DNA of 64,000 bases from Primula veris. Taxonomy: Eukaryota; Streptophyta; Magnoliopsida; Ericales; Primulaceae. Below, in pieces: positions 49,501 to 61,000 of this stretch. Both the position numbers and the translations under genes were made by a program. Positions within the stretch are counted from its first letter, which is position 1; each line of letters begins with the position of its first letter. Location: positions 3,417,501 to 3,481,500 of the forward strand of contig OY821745.1 of the NCBI GenBank assembly GCA_963682055.1. Reading direction: 5' to 3'. Below the pieces are notes generated by a model that was not told the DNA's origin, ran no database searches, and saw nothing but the letters and a program-made list of their open reading frames with translations.

Positions 49501-49927
49501 CAAGCTCTGCAAATCCAGCTTTTTTGCTCAGACAATGCAAGCAAACAAGAAATAAATTCCATTTTGAAAAATATATGTGCAATCTTGATGATAGGCAAAG
49601 ACATGGTTTTATTTCTACGAAACTAGCAAATCAAAACAAGCCCTGGTGTCACAATTGATGTGTGAGCAAACATTTTACCTTCTTGATAGAAAAAACCTTG
49701 GAGGTGTTCCTAACGGAGCCCGGCTCTGAGTATCTCTCTACACTCTTCCTCTCCCTTGTCGGACGCTCAATCGGCTTAGGCGTAACCACCACATCACCTT
49801 CCTTTGGACCCTTCTTTCGGCTTCTTTTAACCACCTTGCTCTCTTCTTGAGCTTCCTCCTCAACTTCTACTTTCTCCTCCATCTCTGTATCCATACTCTC
49901 TTCTGGCTTCTTTTCTACCTCAGCCAT
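43544..49927 (-). CDS. DEK-type chromatin-associated protein
   Basis: Nuclear chromatin and DNA-topology factor. Exons in transcript order: 49679-49927, 47945-47978, 47197-47276, 47004-47063, 46721-46834, 46558-46635, 46351-46431, 44523-45306, 44357-44442, 44237-44267, 43544-43731; phases fit, giving 594 aa. An acidic start (MAEVEKKPEESMDTEMEEKV) is followed by RPTRERKSVERY. The DEK/SAP-box core is at about 84-205: GTQLKEIPNVAFNLSKRRPD, HSILFGKKAK, GLFSGFVWAENE, KEKLDKCNKEKLLEFCNLLN, KLLDFLESPHSTT. A long acidic/basic linker comes from exon 8 and the 784-bp exon 9. The DEK_C domain is at about 503-558 (NEQMHAVITDILKEVDF; FGVDLAHRKNEVK), then an acidic tail. The intron after exon 5 uses a GC donor. 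An optional 48-bp exon may exist at 49459-49506. An untranslated leader exon lies near 53 kb. Confidence 0.93.
44730..45209 (-). repeat. In-frame 240-bp tandem duplication inside DEK exon 9
   Basis: Two adjacent copies with a 240-bp period (for example CTCTTTTTCGCTC at 45151 and 44911 on the plus strand). The protein carries two 80-residue repeats, each going from an acidic SEKED(T/S)(D/E)SEEEE block through a Lys-rich block to KPKSAKKATP(N/K)KSEKKDTPV. The period is a multiple of three, so the frame is kept. It adds one more acidic/basic module to the linker. Confidence 0.88.
46719..46720 (-). promoter_or_regulatory. Non-canonical GC splice donor in DEK
   Basis: The exon ends AAAAAG at 46721 and the intron starts GCAAGT, the strong consensus of GC-AG introns. 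The acceptor CACAG lies before 46635. The joined protein reads SSLKK then DEVSVKLL, matching the continuous DEK core of other plants. No GT donor gives that protein. Confidence 0.8.
47546..47725 (-). repeat. Two-copy tandem repeat in a DEK intron
   Basis: AGTGGGCATGA, TGTTATCTAACATAA and ACTTTGCACCG-like blocks occur twice with a period of about 90-95 bp. It lies in the intron between 47276 and 47945. Confidence 0.75.
48709..48943. mobile_element. 235-bp Stowaway-type (Tc1/mariner) MITE in a DEK intron
   Basis: Termini CTCCCTCCGTTCCCATTTAA and its imperfect inverse (GGGAACAGAGGGAG) are the standard Stowaway ends. The target duplication is TA at 48707-48708 and 48944-48945. Long subterminal complementarity (TGCAATTTTGACCGG / CCGGTCAAAATTGCA) makes the whole element foldable. 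Confidence 0.92.
49459..49506 (-). other. Possible 48-bp cassette exon of DEK
   Basis: Flanked by a good acceptor (TTTGCAG) and donor (AAG|GTAC), phase 0 at both ends and without a stop, so its inclusion keeps the frame and would add SLKKSCVWFNKPSNLK. It would insert between SIKK and GEGTQL, a point where known plant DEK proteins have no insertion. It may be alternative, or a fortuitous pseudoexon. Confidence 0.35.
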
Positions 49928-49979
49928 CAGTTCTATGGTTTTGGAAATAACATAAATTAGAATTTTAATACATAGTAAC

Positions 49980-52975
49980 TTATTTATGAACTAGCAAAAC
50001 ACTGGGGGTCAAAAACTAGCCTTTTTAAATGAAAAATTACGTGTTGGTCCAGCTAAAGATTTTTTCTACTTAAGCTAAAAAATCAGAGGTTAAGATTTTA
50101 AGACAGATGCGCAACTGGTCAAAAACTAAAATGAAATTCAAAAAAGATGAGCTTAAAAGCTGCCACCAAGAAAATGAATAGCATAGCTAATAATATACTT
50201 CTTTATACAAAACAATAAGCTGATGGAGAACTGGCCAAGACAGATATAAATAGTAGAAACTCCTTAGCGATTTCTTTTTTCCGTAGAATTTAATTACAAG
50301 TAACCAAATTCACAGAGGCTTGATATAACTACCATCTAACCTAAGGTTTTTGGAGACTTGAGAAAAATTAGAATTCGAGTTTATTGTGCTATAACTAAAC
50401 AATGATCTAGCAAAACCTTAAATGTGGAAAACTAGCCAATTCAAACCAAGAAAAGTACATAGTCGATCCAGCTAAAAGATTTTTTGCTCATTTACACTAC
50501 AAAATTAGAGCTAAAGACAGCTGCATTAATGGTGAATAATAAAATTAAATATTAAAAAGTTAAGCTTCAAAGCTGCATCCAAACAAATGAAATAGCACCA
50601 ACTTAATACTTAACACTACGAAACAAGCTGAAGAGAATTAGCGAAGACAAATACAAGTAACGGAAAGTCCTTAACAACTTCTTTTTTTAAATTAATTCAA
50701 TAGGAAACAAATCATCACATATAAGAAATCAGCTTAGTCTGCCATCTAATCTTATGGTTTCATAAACTATCAAAATTAGAATTCTACAGCAATTTACACA
50801 ATACAGTAACTAACAAAAGAACAACCGAAACCTTAAGTGTTAGAACTAGCCTGAATAAATCAAGGAACATACAAGTCAATCCAGCTTGCGGATTTTTAGC
50901 TTTTTATGCTAGGAAATGAGAACTTGAAGATTTAAAGCTAGGTATATAACTAGTTAAAAATAAACTTAATACAAAAAAGTGAACTAATAAGCTGCACTCA
51001 AATGAACGAATGACAATACTTTAATATATTACTCAAAAAAAAAAGTAACAAAACAAATGCAAGTAGTAGAAACTCTTTCTCAAATTTCTTTTTATAATAT
51101 TTTATTGACAATTGAAACATCAACACAAAAGAATCCACTGATCAAACTGCTATATAACCTAGGGTTCGGTGGTCTATTAAAAGTAGACTCCTATTTTTTT
51201 CACGTTCATGATAGAAAATAAGAACTTGAAGAATAAGAGACAGATAGATGCATAACTGGTTAATATGAAGAAAAATAACAATTTGAAAAAAAAAACTCAG
51301 CTTTGTAATTGCACCCAAACCAACAATACAACTATGAATAACTTCATAACACAAAATATATATAGAGTAATTCAAAATAAACCAACTGGTACAAAAATGA
51401 AATCTAATAAAATGATGCTTAAAAACTCCTTCACAATTCTTTTTTCTGTAAATTTCAGTCAAATTGTCACATTAAATCACTCAGAGCTTTAAGATTTAAG
51501 AACAGATACACAACTGGTACAATAATGAAATATAATAAAATGATGCTTAAAGAAGCCGCAACCAAGCATATTCCTCGATACAAAACAATTTTCTATGCAA
51601 AACATTTTTAAATGCAAAACATTTAGCTGTTGAATAATAAGCAAAAACAGATCAAAACTATTAAAAATACCTATACAATTTCATTTCTTTTTTTTTTTTG
51701 TAAAATTTAAAATAATTCAAAATAAACCAGCTTCTAAACAAGCCTGGTCTAATTACCGACAAACCTAGGGTTTCAAAGACTATTAGTAATTCTAATACAG
51801 AGTAACATATTAACTAAAAAATGAAAATAATGAAACATACATAAAGACCTAATTCTAGAAGCTGTAACCAAACAAATTCTTCAATTCAAAACGTGTTCAA
51901 ATACAAACAATTAGCTCTTGGAAAATTAGCAAAGTCGGATAAAAGCATTAGAAATTACATATCATTTTTCTTGTATAAATTAAAATAATTCAAAATAAAC
52001 CAATTTCTAAACAAGCCTGATCTAACTACGGTTAAACCTAGGGTTTCAAAAACAATCAGAATTGTAAAATTTTAATACAGAGTAATATAGTAACTAAAAG
52101 TAAAAATAAGCTAAAAAAATAAACCTGATTTTATATGCTGCAACTAAACTAACTCCTTAATACAAAACAATTTCTTTTTAAAACAAAACAATTAGCTATT
52201 GGATAATAAGCAAAGTAAGATAAAACTATTAGAAATTCCTTATCATTTTTCTTTCTTTTTGTAAACAAATAAAGTAATTCAAAATAAACCAGCTTCTAAA
52301 CAAGACTGATATAACTTCCGTTAAACCTAAAATCATAATTCTAATACAGAGTAATATAGTACTTAACTAAAAAATGAAAATAAACTATAAATAAAAACCT
52401 GATTTAAGAAGCTGCAACCAAACAAATCCTTAATACAAAACAAATTCTTAATGTGAAACAATTAGCTGTTAAATAATAAGCAAAGTCAGATTAAAAAATA
52501 TTAGAAATTCCTTATCTATTTCTCACTTTTTTTGAAATTATTCAAAATAAACAAGATTATATGCAAGCCTGATCTAAATACCATCAAACCTAGGGTTTCA
52601 GAGACTAACAAAATCAAAATTATAAAACAGGGTAATAAATTAACTAATTAAGTAACTATTAAAACCCTAGGTGAAGAGAGAGAGAGAGAGAGACGATACC
52701 TCAAATTAGACGATAGATACGCAAATATGTACGTATCTATATATGTATGTGTGTGTTTTTAGTGGGAGAGATAAAATAAGTATTAGAAATTCCTTATCAA
52801 ATTCTTTTTTTTTGTAAAAATTATAATACAGTAATTCAAAATAAAGCAGCTTATTGATCAAACCCTAGGGTTTCACATACTAGCAAAATCAGAATTCTAA
52901 AACAGAGTAATATATAATTTAATTACTTAATAAACTTAGTAAAACACGAGGTGGAGATAGAAGAAGAGACGATAC
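49980..52975 (-). repeat. Decayed tandem array in the DEK leader intron
   Basis: A unit of about 270-420 bp recurs roughly eight or more times. Recurring landmarks are AAACCTAGGGTTTCA followed by AATTCTAATACAGAGTAA (near 50340, 50750, 51165, 51765, 52045, 52325, 52590, 52865), ATTAGCTGTTGAATAATAAG-like motifs, and CAAAATAAACCAGCTTCTAA. Units nearest the leader exon are the best preserved. Short frames here are not genes. Confidence 0.82.
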
Positions 52976-53095
52976 CTTCAATTGAACGATAGATACACAA
53001 ATATGTACGTATCTATATATTTATTTATATAGCAGCTTAGTGTGTGTGTGTTTAGTGAGAGAGAGAGAGAGAGAGTGAGATCTGAGGTTGAAAAT
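52976..53095 (-). other. Probable untranslated leader exon of DEK, with a second copy at about 52700-52775
   Basis: A CT-rich leader (CTCTCTCTCTCTCTCAC) ends at donor AAG|GTATCG at 52976. The matching acceptor is CCATAG|AACTG at 49933, five bases before the DEK ATG. Another copy of the same exon end, with donor at 52700 and the shared block GATACGTACATATNTG, lies 276 bp downstream in the transcript. Either could supply the leader. The transcription start is estimated only. Confidence 0.5.
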
Positions 53096-53201
53096 TGGGG
53101 AAATAAAGAGTCAAAAGAGCGGGGGAGTTGATTGGTGGGAGGTTTGAATTATTTTTCATTTTTGCTGAAATTAATAATCTTAGCGGGACTTTACCAATAT
53201 A

Positions 53202-53209
53202 TTTCCCGC
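53202..53209 (+). promoter_or_regulatory. Candidate E2F site upstream of DEK
   Basis: TTTCCCGC fits the plant E2F consensus TTTSSCGC and lies about 110 bp upstream of the estimated DEK start. A further GCGGGA (53183-53188) and GCCCGC (53227-53232) are close by. This would suit S-phase expression of a chromatin protein. Confidence 0.4.
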
Positions 53210-53329
53210 TTATTATTTTGTTTTTGCCCGCTCATTATTTTTGGTAACACTCAATTCTGAACTTTATTTTATTTTTAGCATTATGGATATTATGGAGAAA
53301 GGATCGAGACGATTGAGTAGAAAAGGAGT

Positions 53330-53826
53330 GGGTAAATGCAAATAACCCATATAAACTATCAACTCTTGCGATTAACCACCTTAAACTATCAAAATTTTGC
53401 AAATAGCCCCTGATGTCATCTTTTAAATGATATAATTTTATGCTCGATGTTCCATTTTGGTTAGTTTTTAATTTATTATAGTAAATTAATTGATATTTAT
53501 GTATGTCAAATGTTTTTTTTTACGGAAAGATACAAAAAATAGTTTTTTCACTAAAATAATATATTTTCTTAATAAAGCCTCGTGTGATGACTTTTTTAGG
53601 ATAATTGTAATATTAACTTGTGTGAAATGATAAAATATGCATATCAAACAAATTATTTTGTAAAATGGACAAATGGATAAAAATTTATGACATTTTGAAG
53701 ATGAACTTTGGGGTTGTTTGCAAAGGTTTTATAATTTATAGGAATTAATTGTAATAATTGGTAGCTCCTTGGGGTTATTTGAAAATGACTCATAGTTCCA
53801 CGGGGTTATTTGCATTTTATTTATCC
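53330..53826. mobile_element. MITE-like element of about 497 bp with GGGTAAATGCAAATAACCC ends
   Basis: The left end GGGTAAATGCAAATAACCC (53330-53348) is answered by an inverted right end at 53802-53826 (AAATGCAAATAACCCC on the minus strand). Inside, CAAATAGCCCC and CAAATAACCCC recur. I could not define a target duplication, so the superfamily is unknown. Confidence 0.5.
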
Positions 53827-54700
53827 AAAAAAAGTTGCTAGAGTTGCTAAAGTTGCACAATGGTCCATGGATCTGTTAGAGTTTTTTTATTTTCTTCAAA
53901 TTTTCAAAACGTTATTATTAGAGTCGTTATCGCAAGTTTAGCAACTTATTCTTTATAATTTTTACTTTTTTAAAGAAAGTGATAGTTGTAGATTTACAAG
54001 AACCGATCATTACCAGAGTTCACTCACGTTCAAAAAAGCGTAGATTCTGAATTTAGTTTCATTAAGGGTGTTACATAATTTATTGAGTATTTTCATTTTA
54101 TTGAAGACACTTTAAAGTTTTGTTTCTTTCAGATTTAGCCTATGTTTTGTATGAAATGTCATAATTTATACGATTAAGGAAAAATAACGGTAAAAGATAG
54201 GTGGAAGCTTATTTAGTACAATGATTAAATCATAGTTGTCGGAATAGGAAATATAAGCGGGAAACGAAAAGGTAAACGGAAACGAGAATTTTGAAGAAAA
54301 CAAAATTAAATTTACACGTGAAATAATATAAAACGAAAAACGATAAATTTTAAAAGAGAAAACGAGTCTTGATTAAACTAGCAGCTTTTACCAATTTGGA
54401 GACTACTGTCTCTTAACAATTTGGAGATGAGACTGTATGTTTTCCCAACCTATTCACTATTCTACCCATTTTCGTTAATTATGGTATTATATCACGAAAA
54501 ATATAAGTTGCACTATATGCATTAATTATCGATGTTTGATATTTTTTAAGATAAGTTGAATGAAGTTAATTATGGTATTCTACCAACTTGAACACAAATA
54601 GTAACATTGAATTGGTTAAACAAGTTAAATGAAGACATAAATTGTAAATGTTATAATCAAATCTTATTATTATACATTTAGTACTAATAATAATTGTTAT
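53827..54700. other. Intergenic, nothing recognised
   Basis: AT-rich DNA between the MITE-like element and the SWI3A upstream array. One duplicated motif, CCAATTTGGAGACTACTGTC / CAATTTGGAGATGAGACTGT near 54390-54440. No exon visible. Confidence 0.4.
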
Positions 54701-57700
54701 AATTATTTGTGTTCAAGTAAATCATTTAATGCAATGAAATGAAATCCAAGTATGAACTCTGAATTTGGTCTCATTGTCCGATGTACTAATTTGGTCACAA
54801 CCTCCATCTAAAAGTAAAAGTAAGCGTTTTTGTTAAACTTATCTTGCTAAAAAGAGATACATACATGAGTAATAATATAATATTCCATATAAAGTATGTA
54901 GCACATCGCTAAACTCTCGTTTTATATTGTAATTACTTTTAAATGTATCATTCAATTCAAATAAATAAATAACTTAAAAAATATTATTTCCACACATATT
55001 TATATTCCAAACAAAATCGTCATGTGTATTTTTTATAAGAGTAAAACATTATATTACTCCTTATATACGATTGTTAATTAATTATATTTAATTGTTTAAT
55101 ATTTAATTTTTTTTAAAAGATATTAACTTTATTTGTCGAGATCATATTTATGTCAATACGTATCGCACACGTAACGTGTGAGCACTAAGTACTTAGTAAA
55201 TTCTTAAGTACCTACCCCCAACGTGTCCCAACAACGGGAATTTATTTTGTCTAGTCCAATTTTTGATATTTTATTAAGTGCAAATCCAAAAAAATATAAC
55301 TTATTTAAATTTTAGTCCAAAAATAAAAACAAATAAAAATATAAAACAGATGAAACATTAAAATTTATATTTCTACGAGTCAATAATCTATATTTCACAT
55401 GTTCAGGTTTATTTAAACGTGAAAAATTGATTTTAAATGTAAAATCTGTTACTAAAATCAATAATTTATATTTTAAAAAAACATATGAAAATATATAAAT
55501 AGATGAAAATTATAAGTTTTGAGTCAATAATATATATTTTACATGTACATGTTTATTTAAACGTGAAAACTTAATTTTATGCATAAAATTTGTTGCTATA
55601 AGTCAGTAATTTGTGTTTTAAAAAACATATGAAAATAATGAGTTTTGTATTAGGTCCTGGCTAAAAGTTAAATAAGTTTGAGTTCTGCACTAAAACTTAA
55701 ATAAGTCATTTTTATCTTCAACAATTAACTCTATAATGCACCCAAGTGAAAACTAGTATAAACTTTGAATTTGACCAATTGTTTAATGTGTTACAAATTT
55801 ATTTCAATCACATCGCAAAATTTACATAAAGGGAAAGGTCACAAAGTGCAAAATAAACGTTCTTATCAAACTAAAAGATACATAAATGAGCAATAATGTA
55901 ATATAAATAATGTTACCATGATTAAACAAAAAATAAAATCACACAACCTATAAATAAATAATATGGAGCGACTTCTCAGAACCAGGAACCCATCCGATTC
56001 GACTTAGTCCTCACTACAATGGGCCCTAAACCCCTTAAGATTGATTTATTATTTTTTGATGCTTATAAAAACAACTATTATTTGTATTTAACCGATACTT
56101 GATTTTGCAAAATTATTGAATGCTTAAGAATGTTATGTCACTCGCGCTCCCAAGTAAAATTCTTAGTCGAGCCTTTTTTGTTAACTACAATCAAACAAAA
56201 TATATTTTAAACTTTGAATTTGGCCAATAGTTTAACGTAATACTAATTAATTTCAATCACATCACAAAATTCTATGTAAGGATCACAACCTCGTATTAAA
56301 GAGGCAAAATAAATGTTCTTATCAAACTTTCTACACCGAAAAATGCCTAAATGGGCGATAACGATATAAACAAAGCTACACACAATTAACAAAAATAAAA
56401 ACACACAAGTACACAACCATAACTAAGTTATAAGTAGAGACTTTTGGAAAAACCCATAACTCATTCGATTTGGGTATTTTAGTAAAACTTGATTTTTCCA
56501 AAATGGACACTAAAAACTATTATTGGTATTTTAGTAAAACTTGATTTTGCAAAGTAATTCGATGCTTACTGATGTCCCGCCGCTCCCGTTCCCATGCACT
56601 CCTTATCCGAATCTTACTATTTAATTTAATAAAACGAAATATAGTTTAAACTATGAATTTGGCCAATAGTTTAATATACTAGTACATGTCACCTCCTATC
56701 AAAAAGGCTAAATAAACGTTTATATAAAAATTTAATGATTAAAAATGTTACGTTGATCCCGCACAATCGTTAGCCGAACCTTTCTATTAAATTCAATCAA
56801 ACAAAATCCAGTTTAAACTATTAAATTTGACCAGTAGTTTATGTACTACTAAAGGTTTCAACCTCGTATTTCAAATACAAAACAAACATTTCTATTTATT
56901 GTAATGTTTAATAATAACATTCCCCGCTTCTGCTCCCGCGCAATCTTTAGCGGAACCTTTCTATTAAATCCAATCAAACTAAATTTAGTTTAAACTTTGA
57001 ATTTGGCCAATAGTTTAATTTAGTACTAAATTAAATGTCCTACCTCGTAACAAAAAGGCAAAAATAACATTTTCTAATAAAAAATGAATGCTTACAAATG
57101 TTTCGCTGCTCCCACTCCAACGCAATCGTCAACCGAACATTTCTATTAAATTTGATCAGACGAAATATAGTTTAAACTTTGAATTTGGCCTAGGCTAATG
57201 TGTTACAAAAGGTCACTAACCTCCTGTCAAAAAGTCAAAATAAACGTTTCTACTAAAATTCAATACTCAAGACCGTTATGTTGCTCCTGCTCCCGTGCAA
57301 TCGTTAGTCAAACCTTTAAATTAAATTCGATCAAACGAATTATAGTTTAAACTATGAATTTGGACAACAGTTTAATGCACTACTAAGTTCACAAACTCGT
57401 ATCAAAAAGGTAAAATAAACGTTTCTTTCAAAATTTAAAGCTTAATAACGTCCCGACATTCCCGCTCTCGCGCAATCGTTAGCCGAATTTTTCTATTAAA
57501 TTTGATCAAACGAAATCTGGTTTAAACTTTGAATCTGACCAACAGTTTAATGTACCACTAAGTTCACAATCTCGTATAAAAAAAGGCAAAATAAAGGATT
57601 CTTTTAAAATCTGATGCTTAAGAACATTCCGCCGCTCCCGCGCAATCGTTAGCGAACCTTTCTTTCTATTTAAATTCAATTAAACCCGCTCCCGCGTAAT

Positions 57701-57840
57701 CGTTAGCCGAACCTTTCTATTTAATTCAATTAAACCCGCTCCCACACACTCGTTAGCCGGATCTTTTTATTCAATCCAATCAAACCAAATCCAATTAAAC
57801 CTCTGAATTTAGCCGATCGCTCCATAAACTCTACTAGTAA
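54700..57840 (+). repeat. Tandem array upstream of SWI3A, regular 175-bp units in its last third
   Basis: The landmark GCGCAATCGTTAGCCGAACC and variants occur near 56760, 56935, 57115, 57290, 57465 and 57637, spaced 174-178 bp. Each unit then has TTTAAACTTTGAATTTGGCC, a TAGTTTAATGTACTACTAA-like block, a CTCGTATCAAAAAGGCAAAA-like block and AAATAAACGTTTCTA. More diverged longer units start near 54720, 55740 and 56150. Two extra 53-57 bp partial units lie at 57680-57790. Echoes of the SWI3A start region occur at 56019 and 56503. Confidence 0.88.
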
Positions 57841-58085
57841 TTTAGTTGAATAATATCCCAAATCCTACATTAAAAGGTCACAAACCTCCCAAATGTAAAA
57901 GTAAAAAATGTACGTTTCTATTAAAATCATCACACCAAAATTAGAAATCACCTGAGTGTACACATAGTAGCAGTATTATATAAAATAAAATTACTTAGCA
58001 GGCAACACACAACTTAACAAAAAAAATAAAACCAATAAAATAACAAAAATCGAAACTCAGCCGATTGGACAAAATCACGGCCAAA

Positions 58086-61000
58086 ATGGACCCTAAAATC
58101 TCCGATGATCCCCAAATCGACCTCTACACCATCCCTTCTCACTCAAGTAAGTCTATATATCTATATAATTATATAATTATATATCTATATATATGATTCC
58201 CGTAGCCCTAACTATATTTATCTATGTATGTATATGCAGGGTGGTTTTCGTGGGCAGATATACACGAAACAGAGAAGATTCATCTCCGGGAATTTTTCGA
58301 CGGGGCCTCGATCACGCGTACTCCCAAGATCTATAAGGAGTATCGCGATTTTATCATTACGAAATACCGAGAATGCCCCTCGAGGAGGTTGTCGTTTACG
58401 GAGGCTCGTAAGTCCCTTGTTGGGGACGTTTCTGTTCTCCACAAGGTATTTAATTAAATTTTATCATTGTTACTGTTTAATTTTATCATTGTTATTGTTA
58501 TTGTTATTGCTATTGCTATACAGATTAGTAATAATTAGGTTTGATAGTTAAGAGTATCGGTTTTATTCATTACTGTTATTATGCAGATTAATAATGATTT
58601 ATGATATTACACAGATTAACAAGTAGTGCCTGCTTTTTTAGCTTTAATAATATATATAGTCGATGTATCGAACATTGTATTCTAATAGTTTGTATAAAAT
58701 ATTGTAATTAGTTCAAAAAAGGACTTGTGATTAGCACTACAAAATCGAAAAATAATAATAATAAGAAGAAAGTAAATGTATAATGTTATGCTTGCCAAGA
58801 TCTATAAGGAGTATCGCGAATTCATTATAACGAAATACCGAGAATGCCCCTCGAGGAGGTTGTCGTTTACTGAGGCTCGCAAGTCTCTTGTTGGGGACGT
58901 TTCTGTTCTCCACAAGTTATTTATTGTAATCCGTGCTATTTAATTTTATTACTGTTGTTGTTATACAGATACAGATTAATAGTCAGTTTAAATATACGAG
59001 TCGATGTATTTAACCTTGTATGTTGATAGTTTGTATAGTGTTATGCTTGCTATTCGGGGGAATAAAATATTCTAAATAGTTCAGAAAAAAGGACTTGTGT
59101 TAGGTGTCGTCTCCATCCTCCACAAGGTTTCCAATTTAATCTTCGCTATTTAATTTTATTACTGCTGTTGTTATACAGATTAATAATTAGTCTAATAGTG
59201 TACAGGTTTAATATTGATCGAGCTTCGTCTGGTTGCATCTACTAGCTAGTATAGTTAATATATGGGTCGATGTACTTAACCTTGCATTCAATAGTTTGTA
59301 TAAGCCTATACGGTTTTTCATTTAATCCGTGCTATATAATTTATTACTGTTATTGTTATACAGATTAATAGTTAAGTTTCGTATTGATAGAGATTCCTCT
59401 TGTTGCCTGTACTAGCTAGTATAGTTAAGAGTATCGGTTTTATTTATTACTGTTATTATACAGATTAATTGTTAGTTTTAATGTATGGGTCAATGTATTT
59501 AACCTTGTATTCTGATAGTTTGTATATTGTCATGCTTGCCATTAGGGGGAATAAAATATTGTAATTAGTTCAAAAAAGGATTTGTGTTAGATTAGCGTAC
59601 TCCCAACATCTATAAAGAGTAACGCGATTTCATTATTATGAAATACCGAGAATGCCCCCTCAAGGCGGCTGTCGTTTACAGAGGCTTGCAAGTTCCTTGT
59701 CGGGGACGTATCCGTCCTCCACAAGGTAATTAATTAATATATTATTGTATAATTTATTACTGTTATTTCGCGAATTAATAGTTATCACTGTTATTGTTAT
59801 ACAGATTAATATTTAGGTTTTTAATAAACAGGTCGATGTATTGATAGAGGTTCCTCTTGTTGCCTCTACTAGCTAGTATAGTTAAGAGCATCTGTTTTAT
59901 TTATTACTGTTAATATTCAGATTAGTAGTTAGCTTTAGATTAATACACGGGTCGTTGTATAAAACCTTGTATTCTGATAGTTTGTATAGTGTTATGTTTG
60001 CTATTCGGGGGAATAGAATATTGTAATTAGTTCAGAAAAGGACTTGTGTTAGATCAGCACTACAAAAAATCGAATTATAAAAAGAAATAGCAAGAGATTA
60101 AATTAAGTAAAGATATAATGTTAGATATACACGAAACAGAGAAACAACATCTCCGCGAGTTTTTCGACGGGATCTATAAGGAGTATCGCGATTTTACTAT
60201 AACGAAATACCGAGAATGCCCCTGAAGGCGGTTGTCGTTTACAGAGGCTTACAAGTCCCTTCTTGGGGACGTTCTGTTCTTTACAAGGTAATTAATTAAT
60301 ATATTACTGTATAATTTTATTACTGTTATTATGTGGATTAGTAATTAGTTCTAGTTTTATAGGTTTAGTTGCCTCTGCTAGCTAGTATAGTTAAGAGTAT
60401 CAGTTTTGTTTATTACTGTTGTTATTAAACAGATTACTTAATTGTTAGTAGTTTTAAATTAATATACGGGTCGATGTATTAAACCTTGTATTCTGATAGT
60501 TTGTATAGTGTTATGCTTGCTATTTGGGGAAATAGAATATTGTAATTAGTTCAGAAAAGGACTTGTGTTAGATTAGCACTACAAAAAATCGAATTATAAA
60601 AAGAAATAGCAAGAGATTAAATTAAGTAAAGATATAATGTTAGATATACAAGAAACAGAGAAGCAAAATCTATGCGAATTTTTCGACGGGGCCTCGATCA
60701 CGCGTACTCCCTAGCAGGGGTGGATCCACGCTGGGGCATGGGATGGCACGTGCCCCCCCCCCCCCCCCCCCCCCCCCAATTTCTGCCCAGTGAAATTACC
60801 AATATACCCCTGGACCATTTAATTAATTACAATACAGCCTTTGGTCTATATATTAACTGAATTTAATATTTATTTATTCATTTGCTTATAACTTTCTCTC
60901 TCTCTTGTTTACGTTTTACCCAAAAATCACCACATAAGTCGTATCCAAATCCAACTGTCTCATCTGCCCAACTCAATTCAGCACATATTATAACATCTCC

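Noticed and set aside
54700..57840. Idea of a CRISPR-like array from regular spacing
   Set aside because: The units are long (about 175 bp), repeat along their whole length without unique spacers, and lie in a plant nuclear gene context.
58228..58551. 107-codon frame over SWI3A exon 2
   Set aside because: Out of frame with the SWIRM-coding exon and extends into the repeat intron as a Leu run.
60672..60860. 62-codon frame with a run of prolines
   Set aside because: Arises from the exon-2 copy and the 25-C homopolymer of the inserted element, not a gene.
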